From Glycomyces artemisiae (GTDB lineage Bacteria; Actinomycetota; Actinomycetes; Mycobacteriales; Micromonosporaceae), in contig NZ_PVTJ01000007.1 in assembly GCF_003002955.1 (NCBI RefSeq), forward strand, positions 62,001 through 126,000: a stretch of DNA of 64,000 nt, written 5' to 3'. Below the pieces are notes generated by a model. The model was not told where the DNA came from. It did no database searches and saw only the letters and a list, made by a program, of their open reading frames with translations. How positions within the stretch are numbered: position 1 is the stretch's first letter; every line of letters starts with the position of its first letter. This document shows, one piece after another, positions 8,594 to 17,165 of the stretch. The position numbers and the translations under genes are program-made.

Positions 8594-10330
8594 CTAAGAC
8601 TTCATCTTCGCGGCTTCGGCCAGCAGCTCCTCCGCGTGCGCGACGCCCAGGTGGGAGTCGGGCATCCCGGCGAGCATGCGAGCAAGCTCACGGGCGCGGG
8701 CGGCGTCGTCGACGACGCGCACCCCGGAGACCGTGACCGCGCCCGACGTGTCCTTGGACACGACGAGGTGGCGGTCGGCGAACGCGGCGACCTGCGGCAG
8801 GTGGGTGACGACGAGGACCTGGTGGCGGCGGGCGAGCTTGGCGAGGCAGCGGCCGATCTCGATGGCCGCGCCGCCGCCGACGCCCGCGTCGACCTCGTCG
8901 AACACGAGGACCGGCGGGCCGCCGATCTCCGCGAACACGACTTCGATGGCGAGCATCACTCGGGAGAGCTCGCCGCCGGACGCGCCCTTGTGGAGGGCGG
9001 CGGGCTGGGCGCCGGGGTGGGGCCGCAGGAGCAGCTCGACCTCGTCGGCGCCGTCCTCGGACGCGCCGGAGATCGTGGTGTCCACGACGAGGTCGACGCT
9101 GCCGCGCCCGGCCGGGCGGGCCTCGACGGCGGCCACGACCTCGGCGTGCGGCATCGCCAGGCCCTTGAGCTCGGCGGAGACGGCGGTGGAGAACCGCTCG
9201 GCGGCGGCGCGGCGGGAGGCGCGCAGCTGCGTGGCGAGGTCGGCGGCGCGGGCGGTCAGCTCGGCGTGCTGGGACTCCAGCTCGGCGACGCGCTCGTCGG
9301 AGACGTCGAGCTCCCCGAGGCGCTTGCTCGCGTTGTCGGCCCACGCGAGCACGCCGGGAAGGTCCTCGGCGTACTTGCGGTACAGGGTCTTCAAGGCGGC
9401 CTGGCGCTGGTAGATCTCCTCCAGGCGCCGCGGGTCGGCCGAGAGGTCGTCGAGGTAGGACGAGAGGTCCACGGCCGCTTCCGCAAGGAGCGCACCGGCT
9501 TCGGCGAGCCGCTCGGCGAACTCGGCGAGCTTGGGGTCGGAGTGCGCGTCGTGCTCCAGGGCGCGCGCGGCGGCCCCGACGGTGTCGGTGGCGCCGCCTT
9601 CGCCGGTGGTCGGATCGCCGGTGATCGCGCCGTGCGCGGTGGCGGCGGCCAGGCGCAGGGCCTCGGCGTTCTCCAGGCGCAGCGCCTCCTCGGCGAGGTC
9701 GGCCTCCTCGCCCTCCTGCGGGTCGACGGCGGTGATCTCGTCGAGGCCCAGGCGGAGCATGTCGGCCTCGCGGGCCATCTCGCGGGCGCTGGTGCGCAGG
9801 CGCGACAGCTCGGCCGCGCACGCGCCCAGCTCGTGGAACGCGGTGCGGTAGGCGTCGAGGAGCTTGCCGTGGTCGGCCCCGGCGAATCGGTCGAGCGCGG
9901 CGCGCTGCTCGGCGGGCTGGAGCAGGCGCATCTGGTCGGACTGGCCGTGGACCGAGATGGCGAGCTCGCCGAGTTCGGCGAGGACGCCGACGGGCGCGGA
10001 GCGGCCGCCGACCCAGGCCTTCGAACGGCCCTCGTTGGAGACCGAGCGGGCCAGGAGCAGCTCGCCGTCCTCCAGGTCGGCGCCGGCCTCGATGGCGCGT
10101 TCGCGCAGTTCGAGCGCGGCCTCGCCCACGGCGAAGCGGCCCTCCACAAGGGCGCGGTCCGCGCCGAGGGGGGCACGGGAGGCGCGGCCGCCGAACAGCA
10201 GACCCAGACCGGCGACGACCATGGTCTTGCCGGCGCCGGTCTCACCGGTGATGCAGGTCAGACCGGGATCGAGCGGCAGGGTGGCGTCAGCGATCACGCC
10301 CAGGTTCTGGATGCGAAGCTCCTCCAACAC
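8594..10330 (-). CDS. recN: DNA repair protein RecN
   Basis: 578 residues, SMC-like ATPase acting in double-strand break repair. Walker A is GETGAGKT (about 29-36). A long coiled-coil middle holds two helical arms with many Ala, Glu and Leu residues. Near the C-terminus are the ABC signature (LHKGASGGELSRVMLA) and Walker B (VLVFDEVDAGVGG). All motifs are intact and the length is normal. The start is GTG at 10330, with TTG at 10327 as an alternative. It lies 59 nt after the NAD kinase gene in the conserved tlyA-nadK-recN order. Confidence 0.97.
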   Translation of the reverse strand: MLEELRIQNLGVIADATLPLDPGLTCITGETGAGKTMVVAGLGLLFGGRASRAPLGADRALVEGRFAVGEAALELRERAIEAGADLEDGELLLARSVSNEGRSKAWVGGRSAPVGVLAELGELAISVHGQSDQMRLLQPAEQRAALDRFAGADHGKLLDAYRTAFHELGACAAELSRLRTSAREMAREADMLRLGLDEITAVDPQEGEEADLAEEALRLENAEALRLAAATAHGAITGDPTTGEGGATDTVGAAARALEHDAHSDPKLAEFAERLAEAGALLAEAAVDLSSYLDDLSADPRRLEEIYQRQAALKTLYRKYAEDLPGVLAWADNASKRLGELDVSDERVAELESQHAELTARAADLATQLRASRRAAAERFSTAVSAELKGLAMPHAEVVAAVEARPAGRGSVDLVVDTTISGASEDGADEVELLLRPHPGAQPAALHKGASGGELSRVMLAIEVVFAEIGGPPVLVFDEVDAGVGGGAAIEIGRCLAKLARRHQVLVVTHLPQVAAFADRHLVVSKDTSGAVTVSGVRVVDDAARARELARMLAGMPDSHLGVAHAEELLAEAAKMKS

Positions 10331-10389
10331 AGTTCAAGACTGTACCCGCACGGACCGACATCGGGCGGTGGAGAGGCGCTCGTTGCGAG

Positions 10390-11298
10390 CTAGATTCGCC
10401 CGTGACGCCAACCGTCAACGGGCAGAGAGAGTTTCGAGACGAGGCGCGAGGCGAACGGCTGGCCGGACATGCGCACCAGGCGCACCGGGCGGGCCGAGCG
10501 GCGGATGGTCACCGTCGATCCGGCCGTCAGGCGGGTGAGCTCCTTGCCGTCGGCGATGAGCGCGCCCTCGGTGCCGACCGACTCCACTCCGATGCGGATC
10601 TCCGAAGAGGAGTGCACGACCATCGGCTTGGCGAACAGCGCGTGCGCGTTCATGGGGACGACCACCAGGGCGTCCACATCGGGCCAGACCACCGGGCCGC
10701 CCGCGGACATCGCGTGCGCGGTCGAGCCGGTCGGGGACGCGACCGCGACGCCGTCGCACCCGTAGCGGGAGATGCGGGTCCCGTCGATCTCGATGAACAG
10801 TTCGAGCATCCGCGCGGGCTCGGCCTTCTCCACGGCGATGTCGTTGAACGCCCACGAGCGGTGCAGCTCGCCGTCGGTGCCGGTCGCCTCGACCGCCAGC
10901 GCGGTGCGCTCCTCGACGCCGTAGTCGCCGTCCAGGAGGCGGGAGACGACGGTCTCCAGCTCGCCGGTCTCGGCTTCGGCGAGGAAGCCGACCTTGCCGA
11001 AGTTGACGCCCAGGAGCGGCACGTCGGCCTCGGCGGCGAGCTTGGCCGAGCGCAGGACCGTGCCGTCGCCGCCCAGGGCGAGCACGAGATCGGCGGTCGC
11101 GGCGGTCTCCTCGCCTCCCGGTTCGACGACCAGGAGGGCGTCGGGGTGGAGGAGGGAGCGGACCTCGCCGGTGATGATGCGGACCGCCACGTCGGCGGAG
11201 CGGAGGGCGGCGGCCAGCTTCTCGGCGAGCTCGGCGACGTCCTCGCGGAGCGGGTGCGTCACGACCAGCACGCGGCCGGGCTTCTGCTGCGACCCCAC
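10390..11298 (-). CDS. nadK: NAD kinase
   Basis: 302 residues. Phosphorylates NAD to NADP. The GGDGT motif (76-80) and the substrate-binding stretch DGVAVASPTGSTAHAMSAGGPVVWP are both intact. The family NxGxLGFL segment reads NFGKVGFLAE here. GTG start at 11298, preceded by AAGGAG about 6 nt upstream. It sits between tlyA and recN exactly as in mycobacteria (Rv1695), where it is called ppnK. Confidence 0.96.
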   Translation of the reverse strand: MGSQQKPGRVLVVTHPLREDVAELAEKLAAALRSADVAVRIITGEVRSLLHPDALLVVEPGGEETAATADLVLALGGDGTVLRSAKLAAEADVPLLGVNFGKVGFLAEAETGELETVVSRLLDGDYGVEERTALAVEATGTDGELHRSWAFNDIAVEKAEPARMLELFIEIDGTRISRYGCDGVAVASPTGSTAHAMSAGGPVVWPDVDALVVVPMNAHALFAKPMVVHSSSEIRIGVESVGTEGALIADGKELTRLTAGSTVTIRRSARPVRLVRMSGQPFASRLVSKLSLPVDGWRHGRI

Positions 11299-11381
11299 GC
11301 GCGCTCCTTCTCAGACGGTTCCAGGGCCTCGAACTGTACACCGGAAGCCGAGGCGCCCGGAGGGGATCGTCGCCGCGGATC

Positions 11382-12179
11382 TCACTTGGCGGGCGGTCCG
11401 GCGGCGACCACGGCGTCCACGGTCTCGCGGGCGACGGGTTCGCCGCCGGTCTGCATGCGGCAGAAGAACTCCACGTTGCCCTTGGGGCCGGGGAGGGGGC
11501 TCGCGGCGACGGCGGTGGTGGTCCAGCCGAGGCCCTGCGCGGTCTCGATGACGTTCCAGACGGCGTCGGCGCGCTGCGCGGGGTCGGCGACGACGCCGCC
11601 CGCGCCGACCTGGCCCTTGCCGACCTCGAACTGGGGCTTGACCATCGGGAGGATGAGCCCGGTGGGCCTGGTGCAGGCGGCGAGCGCGGGCAGGACGAGC
11701 CCGAGGGAGATGAACGACAGGTCCCCCACCGTCAGGTCCACTTGGCCGCCGAGCTGCTCGGGCGTGAGGTGGCGGACGTTGGTGCGGTCGTGCACGGTGA
11801 CGCGCTCGTCGGTCTGGAGCTTCCAGGCGAGCTGGCCGTAGCCGACGTCGACGGCGAGCACTTCGGCGGCGCCGCGGCGCAGGAGGACGTCGGTGAAGCC
11901 GCCGGTGGAGGCGCCCGCGTCGAGGACGCGCAGGCCGGCGGGGTCGACGCCGAACGCGTCGAGGGCGCCGATGAGCTTGTGGGCGCCGCGGGAGACGTAG
12001 TCGTCGGCGTCGCCGACGAGGCGGATCGAGTCGTCGCCGGTGACGGACGTGGCGGCCTTGGTGGCCGGGATGCCGCGCAGGTGGATGCGGCCGTCGGCGA
12101 TGAGTTCGCGGGCGTGCTCGCGGGAGCGGGCGATCTTGCGGCGCACGAGTTCGGCGTCGAGTCGGTAGCGCGTCGGCAT
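11382..12179 (-). CDS. tlyA: TlyA-family rRNA 2'-O-methyltransferase
   Basis: 265 residues. An N-terminal S4 RNA-binding domain (about 1-60, ELVRRKIARSREHARELIADGRIHLRG) is followed by a Rossmann methyltransferase. The AdoMet loop is VLDAGASTGGFTDVLL, and VDLTVGDLSFISL and MVKPQFEVGKGQVG follow. In mycobacteria TlyA methylates 16S C1409 and 23S C1920, which confers capreomycin sensitivity. ATG at 12179. Its stop is 83 nt upstream of nadK. Confidence 0.95.
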   Translation of the reverse strand: MPTRYRLDAELVRRKIARSREHARELIADGRIHLRGIPATKAATSVTGDDSIRLVGDADDYVSRGAHKLIGALDAFGVDPAGLRVLDAGASTGGFTDVLLRRGAAEVLAVDVGYGQLAWKLQTDERVTVHDRTNVRHLTPEQLGGQVDLTVGDLSFISLGLVLPALAACTRPTGLILPMVKPQFEVGKGQVGAGGVVADPAQRADAVWNVIETAQGLGWTTTAVAASPLPGPKGNVEFFCRMQTGGEPVARETVDAVVAAGPPAK

Positions 12180-12211
12180 GGCGCGGTCGGTGGCTTTCTA
12201 ACGTGTCCGGG

Positions 12212-12406
12212 TCAGGCGTCGTCGACGTTGCTGAGGATCTCGGAGAGGCGCTGCTGGACGCCCTCGAAGACGGCGACGTGCTCGGTGACGGGCAGGTCCT
12301 CCAGCGCTTCGAGGCTGCCGAGGGCCTCTTCGACCTCGGCCTCGACGTCGTCGGCGTCGCCGCGGAGGCGGGCCGCGACGGCCCCCGGGTTCGGTGCGTC
12401 GGTCAT
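12212..12406 (-). CDS. Small conserved acidic protein (Rv1693 position)
   Basis: 64 residues, acidic and predicted helical (DVEAEVEEALGSLEALEDLP...EHVAVFEGVQQRLSEIL). No recognised domain. Its ATG overlaps the upstream stop by 4 nt (ATGA, 12403-12406), and tlyA starts 32 nt downstream. Synteny with the small hypothetical gene just before mycobacterial tlyA argues that it is real. Function unknown. Confidence 0.75.
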   Translation of the reverse strand: MTDAPNPGAVAARLRGDADDVEAEVEEALGSLEALEDLPVTEHVAVFEGVQQRLSEILSNVDDA

Positions 12407-12789
12407 GCGTCCCCTTCGTCGTCGCTGCTGGTCTGCGAGGGGGCGGGCTTGGGGGCGGCGGCGCGCGCTTCGGCCTCGGCGAGGCGCACGCGCAGCTCGC
12501 GGATCTGCTCCTCGGAGTGCTCCAGGCGCAGGTTGAGGTCGTCGAGGTCGGCCTGGGTGGCGACGCCCATGCGGGTGAGGCCGTTGTCGAGCTCGGCGCG
12601 GATGAGGCGCCTGACGTCGTGGGCGGTGCGGCCGCCGTGCTCGCGGAGCCGCTGGGCGCCGGAGCGGGCGCTCTCGGAGCCGGCGCGCAGGTCCTCGCGG
12701 ACCTTGCCGGCGAACTCGCGGGCGCGGCGGGCGGGCTCGCCGGCCATGCCGAAGACGGTGTCGAAGTAGGCGCGGGCGGTGTCGGCCAT
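12403..12789 (-). CDS. Small coiled-coil protein, function unknown
   Basis: 128 residues. A basic amphipathic N-terminal half (RRAREFAGKVREDLRAGSES) resembles phasin-like helical proteins. It is followed by a heptad-rich coiled coil (about 75-110, DLDDLNLRLEHSEEQIRELRVRLAEAEARA) and a short disordered acidic tail. The start ATG at 12789 has a strong AAAGGAG site upstream. It heads the small operon running into tlyA. It is transcribed divergently from the SCP2-type gene at 12951. I do not recognise a specific function. Confidence 0.75.
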   Translation of the reverse strand: MADTARAYFDTVFGMAGEPARRAREFAGKVREDLRAGSESARSGAQRLREHGGRTAHDVRRLIRAELDNGLTRMGVATQADLDDLNLRLEHSEEQIRELRVRLAEAEARAAAPKPAPSQTSSDDEGDA

Positions 12790-12857
12790 GGTCCCACTCC
12801 TTTCGGGGTCTGGTTTCCCGGGACGGGGTCCTGTCCCGTCAACGGTACTGCCAAGCT

Positions 12858-12870
12858 ACCGGTGACCGGT
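12858..12870. promoter_or_regulatory. Palindrome in divergent promoter region
   Basis: ACCGGTGACCGGT has perfect 6-bp arms around a central G. It lies in the 161-bp gap between the divergent gene starts at 12789 (minus) and 12951 (plus). Its position suggests a shared operator. Nothing identifies the regulator. Confidence 0.35.
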
Positions 12871-12950
12871 CGCGACCGACGCGTCGTACTGGTCGGTAAC
12901 ATACTCGTGGGCGCACAGCCGCGCCCGCGCCGATCGAACAGGAGGGCCAC

Positions 12951-13289
12951 ATGGCCACCATCGACGAATGCCGGACCGCCCTGGAGCAGTTCGCGGACAA
13001 CCTCGCTTCGAACCCGAAGACGGTCAAGAAGCTCACCGGGTTCCAGCGGAGCCTCGCGGCGGACATCAAGGACCTGTCCGTCTCCTTCAACGGCCGCTTC
13101 GACGGGGGCAAGCTCGTCGACATCGTCGACGGCGACAACCCCGACGCCGAGATCCGCATGATCGTCGGCTCCGACGACCTGCTCAAGCTCGTCGCGGGCG
13201 AGCTCGACTTCATGAAGGCGTTCACCGGGGGCCAGGTGAAGATCAAGGCCCCCATGATGGACCTGATGAAGCTCCGCCAGGTGCTCTAG
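12951..13289 (+). CDS. SCP2-type sterol/lipid-binding protein (copy 1)
   Basis: 112 residues with the compact alpha/beta SCP2 layout. An N-terminal helix (IDECRTALEQFADNLA) is followed by strands (SVSFNGRFDGGKLVDIVDG, AEIRMIVGSDDLLKLVAGELDFMKAFTGGQVKIKA) and a C-terminal MDLMKLRQVL helix. SCP2 domains bind lipids in a hydrophobic tunnel; the ligand here is unknown. An AGGAGGG site lies upstream of the ATG at 12951. A paralogue follows 194 nt downstream with the same architecture. Confidence 0.85.
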   Translation: MATIDECRTALEQFADNLASNPKTVKKLTGFQRSLAADIKDLSVSFNGRFDGGKLVDIVDGDNPDAEIRMIVGSDDLLKLVAGELDFMKAFTGGQVKIKAPMMDLMKLRQVL

Positions 13290-13483
13290 CGCTCCTTGGC
13301 GCCGGAGACGCGGCGTAGGGTGCGCGGGCGCGGGCCGTGAGGCCCGCCCCGGCCCCTGCGGCCCGCGGACGGGCAAATGCCTCCCGGTCGGACGCAACAG
13401 CATTCAGGCCACGTTGTAATCTCTGCGCAGCCGGCCTCGCAGACGAGCGGGTCGAGCTTCGTATGCACTATCGGGAGGACCGC

Positions 13484-13831
13484 ATGGCCACTGTTGACGA
13501 AGTCCGCAACGTGTTGGAGAAGATGGCGGGCAAGGTCGCCAAGAAGTCCGACGAGCTCAACCTTGAAGACGACTTCGAACGCACGCTGGCCGTCGAGGTC
13601 ACCGACCTGGGCCAGGCGTTCAGCGCCAAGCTCTCCGGCGGCAAGCTGACCGACCTGCTCGACGGCGACGCCGCCGACGCCGAGGTCCGGATCATCATCG
13701 GCTCGGACGACCTCATCGCCCTGTCCAAGAAGGAACTCAAGCCCGCCAAGGCGTTCCTGACCGGCAAGGTCAAGATCAAGGCGTCCGTGAAGGACCTCGC
13801 CAAGCTGCGCAAGGCCCTCAAGGTCGAATAA
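13484..13831 (+). CDS. SCP2-type sterol/lipid-binding protein (copy 2)
   Basis: 115 residues, clearly paralogous to the preceding gene (FSAKLSGGKLTDLLDGDAADAEVRIIIGSDDLIALSKKELKPAKAFLTGKVKIKA). The ATG at 13484 is preferred over longer upstream starts because GGGAGGA lies 5 nt before it and the homology begins there (MATVDEVRNVLEKM against MATIDECRTALEQF). The protein is more Lys-rich than copy 1. The gene ends just before a strong bidirectional terminator. Confidence 0.85.
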   Translation: MATVDEVRNVLEKMAGKVAKKSDELNLEDDFERTLAVEVTDLGQAFSAKLSGGKLTDLLDGDAADAEVRIIIGSDDLIALSKKELKPAKAFLTGKVKIKASVKDLAKLRKALKVE

Positions 13832-13865
13832 GCCCCCGAGGCCCCTTCACCCGCACGACATGACG

Positions 13866-13892
13866 AAGCCCGGACCGCGGCAGTCCGGGCTT
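13866..13892. terminator. Bidirectional hairpin terminator
   Basis: Perfect 10-bp stem AAGCCCGGAC / GTCCGGGCTT with a 7-nt loop, followed by TT on the plus strand. It lies between the convergent SCP2 gene (plus) and the HAD phosphatase gene (minus). Confidence 0.85.
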
Positions 13893-13917
13893 TTCGCTTG
13901 CCTTGGAGCGGGACCGG

Positions 13918-14952
13918 TCAGGCCGCCAGGAGCTTCTCGGCGGCCGGGCCGACCGGGACGGGCGGGCGCGACGGGTCGTACCCGTTCATGTCCGCTGCGG
14001 CCCAGCTCAACTCGCACAGCGCGCGCCAGCCGTCCAGCTCCTCGCCCTGCCCGCTGAAGCGGATGTCGGGCCCGTCGAGCTCGGCCGTCCAACCGCCGCA
14101 GTCGATCCGGTCGACGGCCTCGTTCCAGTCCGGCTCCGGGTGCGGCTCGGTCAGCGCCGCGAGGCTCCAGCCGAGGTACGTCGGCCGCTCCTGCGGCGGC
14201 AGGCCCAGCGCCAGTCGCGGCGAGGCCACGCCCGTGAACACCAGGAGCGAGTCGATCCCGGCGCGGTTGGCGCCCGCGATGTCGGAGTCGGGACGGTCGC
14301 CGACCATGATCGCCCGGCCGCCCGGCTTGCGCGCCATGGCGATCCGGTAGATCGGCTGCTCGGGCTTGCCCGCCGTGAAGTCGGGTCCGTGCCCGAGCGC
14401 GGTCGCCACCGCGCCCACGAGCGCGCCCATGCCGGGCAGCGGACCGTCCGGAGTGGGCAGTGTCGCGTCGAGGTTCGCCACGGCCCAGAACGCGCCGCCG
14501 CGCACCGCGATCGTGGTGTCCGCGAGCGAGCGCCACGAGGTCTGCGGCGTGTACCCGAAGGCCACCGCCGCGGCGGCCTTCGGGTCGTCGACCGGGACGA
14601 GCCCGGCGCCGGTCACCGCGTCGCGCAGCGCCTGCGAGCCGGTCACGAGGACCTTGCCGCCCTTGCCGATCCGGTCGAGGATGCCCGAGGCCACCACCTG
14701 CGCGGAGGTGAGCACCTGGGCGGCCTCGGCGGGAATGTCCATGCCGCGCAGGGACTCCGCCACCGTCTCGGGGCTGCGCGAGGCGTTGTTCGTGACGAAC
14801 ACCGGGTCGCAGTCGAGCCCCGGAAGGGCCGCGAGGGTCGCGGCCGCCTCCGGGATCGGCTCGTGCAGCAGGTACACGACGCCGTCGAGGTCGAGCAGCG
14901 CCAGGTCGTAGGCGCTCGCCAGTGCCTCAGGGGCGCCTTTCAGTCGGGTCAT
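13918..14952 (-). CDS. HAD-superfamily phosphatase (glycerol-3-phosphate phosphatase-like)
   Basis: 344 residues. HAD motif I is [13 protein letters not shown], motif II lies in VFVTNNAS, and motif III/IV is [18 protein letters not shown]. These define the class IIA (NagD/PGP-type) family. It has the position of mycobacterial Rv1692, described as a D-glycerol-3-phosphate phosphatase, and carries an extra C-terminal region as that protein does; the substrate is inferred from this. ATG at 14952 with GAGGAG upstream is chosen over a longer frame that reads through the acidic tail of the neighbouring gene. It overlaps that gene by 26 nt. Confidence 0.85.
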   Translation of the reverse strand: MTRLKGAPEALASAYDLALLDLDGVVYLLHEPIPEAAATLAALPGLDCDPVFVTNNASRSPETVAESLRGMDIPAEAAQVLTSAQVVASGILDRIGKGGKVLVTGSQALRDAVTGAGLVPVDDPKAAAAVAFGYTPQTSWRSLADTTIAVRGGAFWAVANLDATLPTPDGPLPGMGALVGAVATALGHGPDFTAGKPEQPIYRIAMARKPGGRAIMVGDRPDSDIAGANRAGIDSLLVFTGVASPRLALGLPPQERPTYLGWSLAALTEPHPEPDWNEAVDRIDCGGWTAELDGPDIRFSGQGEELDGWRALCELSWAAADMNGYDPSRPPVPVGPAAEKLLAA

Positions 14953-17116
14953 CGGACTCCTCAGCGTCGGGGTTCGCCTTCTCGGCCGCCGGCCCGGACG
15001 GCTCCTGCGCCGCACGCGGGGCCTCGGACTCGCGGTCCTCGTCGTCGTCCTCGTCGCCTTCGTCGAGGTCGTCGTCTTCCTCGTCGTCGTACTCGGCGTC
15101 CTCGTCCTCGTCCTCGTCCTCGAAGTCGTCTTCGTCGTCGTAGTCGTCATCGTCGAGGTCGCGGTCGTCGTCCTCGTCGTCGTCCTCATCATCGAGGTCG
15201 TCGTCGTCCTCGTCTTCGAGTTCCTCGAAGTCGATGCCCTCCAACTGGAGGAGGCGCTCGGCGGCGCCGGTCTCGCCCTCCTCGTCGGCGGCGACGGCCT
15301 TGGACAGCCACTCGCGGGCCTCGTCCTCGCGGCCGTCGGCCAGAAGGCCCTCGGCGTACGCGTAGCGCAGACGGGCCACCCACGGCTCGGTCTTCGGCGA
15401 GTTGAGCGCCCCGACCTTGAGCATCGCGGTCGCGGCCTCGCCCATGCCCATGTCGCGGCGGGCGCCGGAGGCGACGATCAGCAGCTCGACCCGGACCTCC
15501 GGGTCGACGCTCTCGTCGCTCCCGAACTCGCGGTACAGGTCGATCGCGCGCTCGGGGTGCCCAAGGGCGCGTTCGCAGTCGGCGATGAGGGCCACGTGGT
15601 CGTGGGTGCCGCCCAGGCGCTGCGCGGCGCGCAGCTCGTTGACGGCCAGCTGCCACTCCTCGGCGCCGTACGCGGCCACACCGGTCACCTCGCGCACGAT
15701 CGCCACGCGGGACGCCTTGCGGCGGGCGTAGCGGGCCTGCTCCAGGGCGCCCTGGACGTCGTCCTCGGCGAGGAGCGCGGCGGCGGCGATGAGCCGGTTG
15801 CCGACGGCCTCGGCGAGCTGCTTGTTCAGGCTGCGGAGACCTTCCTTGGTCTCCTTGTCGAGCTGGTCGAAGCCGTACTCGACGCCCTCGGGCAGGTCCG
15901 GGGCCTGGTCGGACTCGCCCATGCGGATCGGGCCCTCGTGCCCGGCCTCGCGCTCCTCCAAGGGGCGCAGGTTGTCCCGGCCCCGGCGCTCCTTGCCGTC
16001 GCGGCCGAAGCGGTCGTCCCGGTCCCGGTCGTCGTAGCGGCGCGGGCCCCGGTCGTCGCGGTTGAACCCGCCCCGGCTGCCGCCGCGGTCATCGCGGAAG
16101 CTGCGGCCGCCGCGGTCGTCGCGGTTGCCTTCGTAGCGGCGGGGACCGCGGTCGTCGCGGTTGAAACCACCGCGGTTGCCCCCGCGGTCGTCGCGGTTGA
16201 AACCGCGGTTCCCGCCCCGGTCGTCGCGGTTCTCGAACCGGCGCGGACGCTCGTCCCGGTCGAACGTGCGGGGACCGCGGTCGTCGCGGTTGCCCTCGTA
16301 CCGGCGCGGGCCCCGGTCGTCGCGGTTGAAGCCGCCGCGCTGGCCGCCGCGGTCATCGCGGTCGAAGCGGCGGGGACGGTCGTCGCCGTCACGGCGCGGA
16401 CGGTCGTCGTAGCGGCGGGGTCCGCGGTCGTCGCGATTAAAGCCGCCGCGGTTGCCACCGCGGTCGTCGCGGTTGAAGCCCCCGCGCTGGCCGCCGCGGT
16501 CATCGCGGTTGAAGCCGCGGTTCCCGCCCCGGTCGTCGCGGTTCTCGAACCGGCGGGGGCGGTCGTCGTCGTAGCGGCGCGGGCCGCGGTCGTCGCGGTT
16601 GAACCCGCCGCGATTGCCACCGCGGTCGTCGCGGTTGAAGCCCCCGCGCTGGCCGCCGCGGTCATCGCGGTCGAAGCGGCGCGGACGGTCGTCGCCGTCG
16701 CGGCGGGGCCGGTCGTCCCGGTTCCCCTCATAGCGGCGGGGACCCCGGTCGTCGCGGTTGAAACCGCCCCGGTTGCCCCCGCGATCGTCGCGGTTGAAGC
16801 CGCGGTTCCCACCGCGGTCGCCGTCGTAGCGGCGCGGGCCGCGGTCGTCGCGGTTGTAGCCCCCGCGGTCGTCGTCGCGGCGCGGACGGTCGTCGCGGTT
16901 GCCCTCGTAGCGGCGGGGCCGGTCGTCCCGGTCCTCGTAGCGCCGCGGGCGGTCGTCGCGGCCTTCACTGCGGCCGTAGCCGCCCCGGTTCCCGCGGTCG
17001 TCGCGGCGGTCGCCACCGCCCCGGCCCGAACGGTCGCCGTAGCCGCCGCCCTCGCGACGGCCGTAGCCGCCTCGTCGGTCTTCTCCACCCTTGCGGGCGC
17101 GGCCGTCTTCAGCCAC
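14927..17116 (-). CDS. TPR-like protein with long RG/RDDRG-repeat N-terminus and acidic tail
   Basis: 729 residues in three parts. Residues 1 to about 385 are low complexity, built from repeats such as [12 protein letters not shown] and [13 protein letters not shown] (Arg, Gly, Asp and Asn rich, with regular Phe/Tyr). Residues about 420-630 form a helical TPR-like domain ([53 protein letters not shown]). From about 634 to the end the tail is almost all Asp/Glu. The TPR part corresponds by position to Rv1691. The Arg/Gly-rich segment resembles RNA-binding, condensate-forming RGG regions; that function is inference. GTG start at 17116 with a GGGGGAGA site upstream, 49 nt after tyrS. Confidence 0.8.
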   Translation of the reverse strand: MAEDGRARKGGEDRRGGYGRREGGGYGDRSGRGGGDRRDDRGNRGGYGRSEGRDDRPRRYEDRDDRPRRYEGNRDDRPRRDDDRGGYNRDDRGPRRYDGDRGGNRGFNRDDRGGNRGGFNRDDRGPRRYEGNRDDRPRRDGDDRPRRFDRDDRGGQRGGFNRDDRGGNRGGFNRDDRGPRRYDDDRPRRFENRDDRGGNRGFNRDDRGGQRGGFNRDDRGGNRGGFNRDDRGPRRYDDRPRRDGDDRPRRFDRDDRGGQRGGFNRDDRGPRRYEGNRDDRGPRTFDRDERPRRFENRDDRGGNRGFNRDDRGGNRGGFNRDDRGPRRYEGNRDDRGGRSFRDDRGGSRGGFNRDDRGPRRYDDRDRDDRFGRDGKERRGRDNLRPLEEREAGHEGPIRMGESDQAPDLPEGVEYGFDQLDKETKEGLRSLNKQLAEAVGNRLIAAAALLAEDDVQGALEQARYARRKASRVAIVREVTGVAAYGAEEWQLAVNELRAAQRLGGTHDHVALIADCERALGHPERAIDLYREFGSDESVDPEVRVELLIVASGARRDMGMGEAATAMLKVGALNSPKTEPWVARLRYAYAEGLLADGREDEAREWLSKAVAADEEGETGAAERLLQLEGIDFEELEDEDDDDLDDEDDDEDDDRDLDDDDYDDEDDFEDEDEDEDAEYDDEEDDDLDEGDEDDDEDRESEAPRAAQEPSGPAAEKANPDAEESDDPTERRP
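15960..17060 (-). repeat. Degenerate tandem DNA repeats encoding the RDDRG-rich segment
   Basis: On the plus strand the unit CGGTCGTCGCGGTTGAA recurs many times with small variants and spacing of about 36-60 nt. It encodes FNRDDRG in the reverse reading. Near-identical longer blocks recur (for example around 16160-16260, 16440-16560 and 16600-16700), which indicates expansion by slippage or recombination. Copy number in this stretch could be misassembled or vary between strains. Confidence 0.85.
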
Positions 17117-17165
17117 TTGTGTCTCCCCCTCTGTTCACCGCGACAAAACCAATCAAGTGTAGGTC

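Noticed and set aside
8676..9413. Plus-strand frame opposite recN
   Set aside because: Antisense to the strongly conserved recN coding sequence, with no domain or ribosome-binding site.
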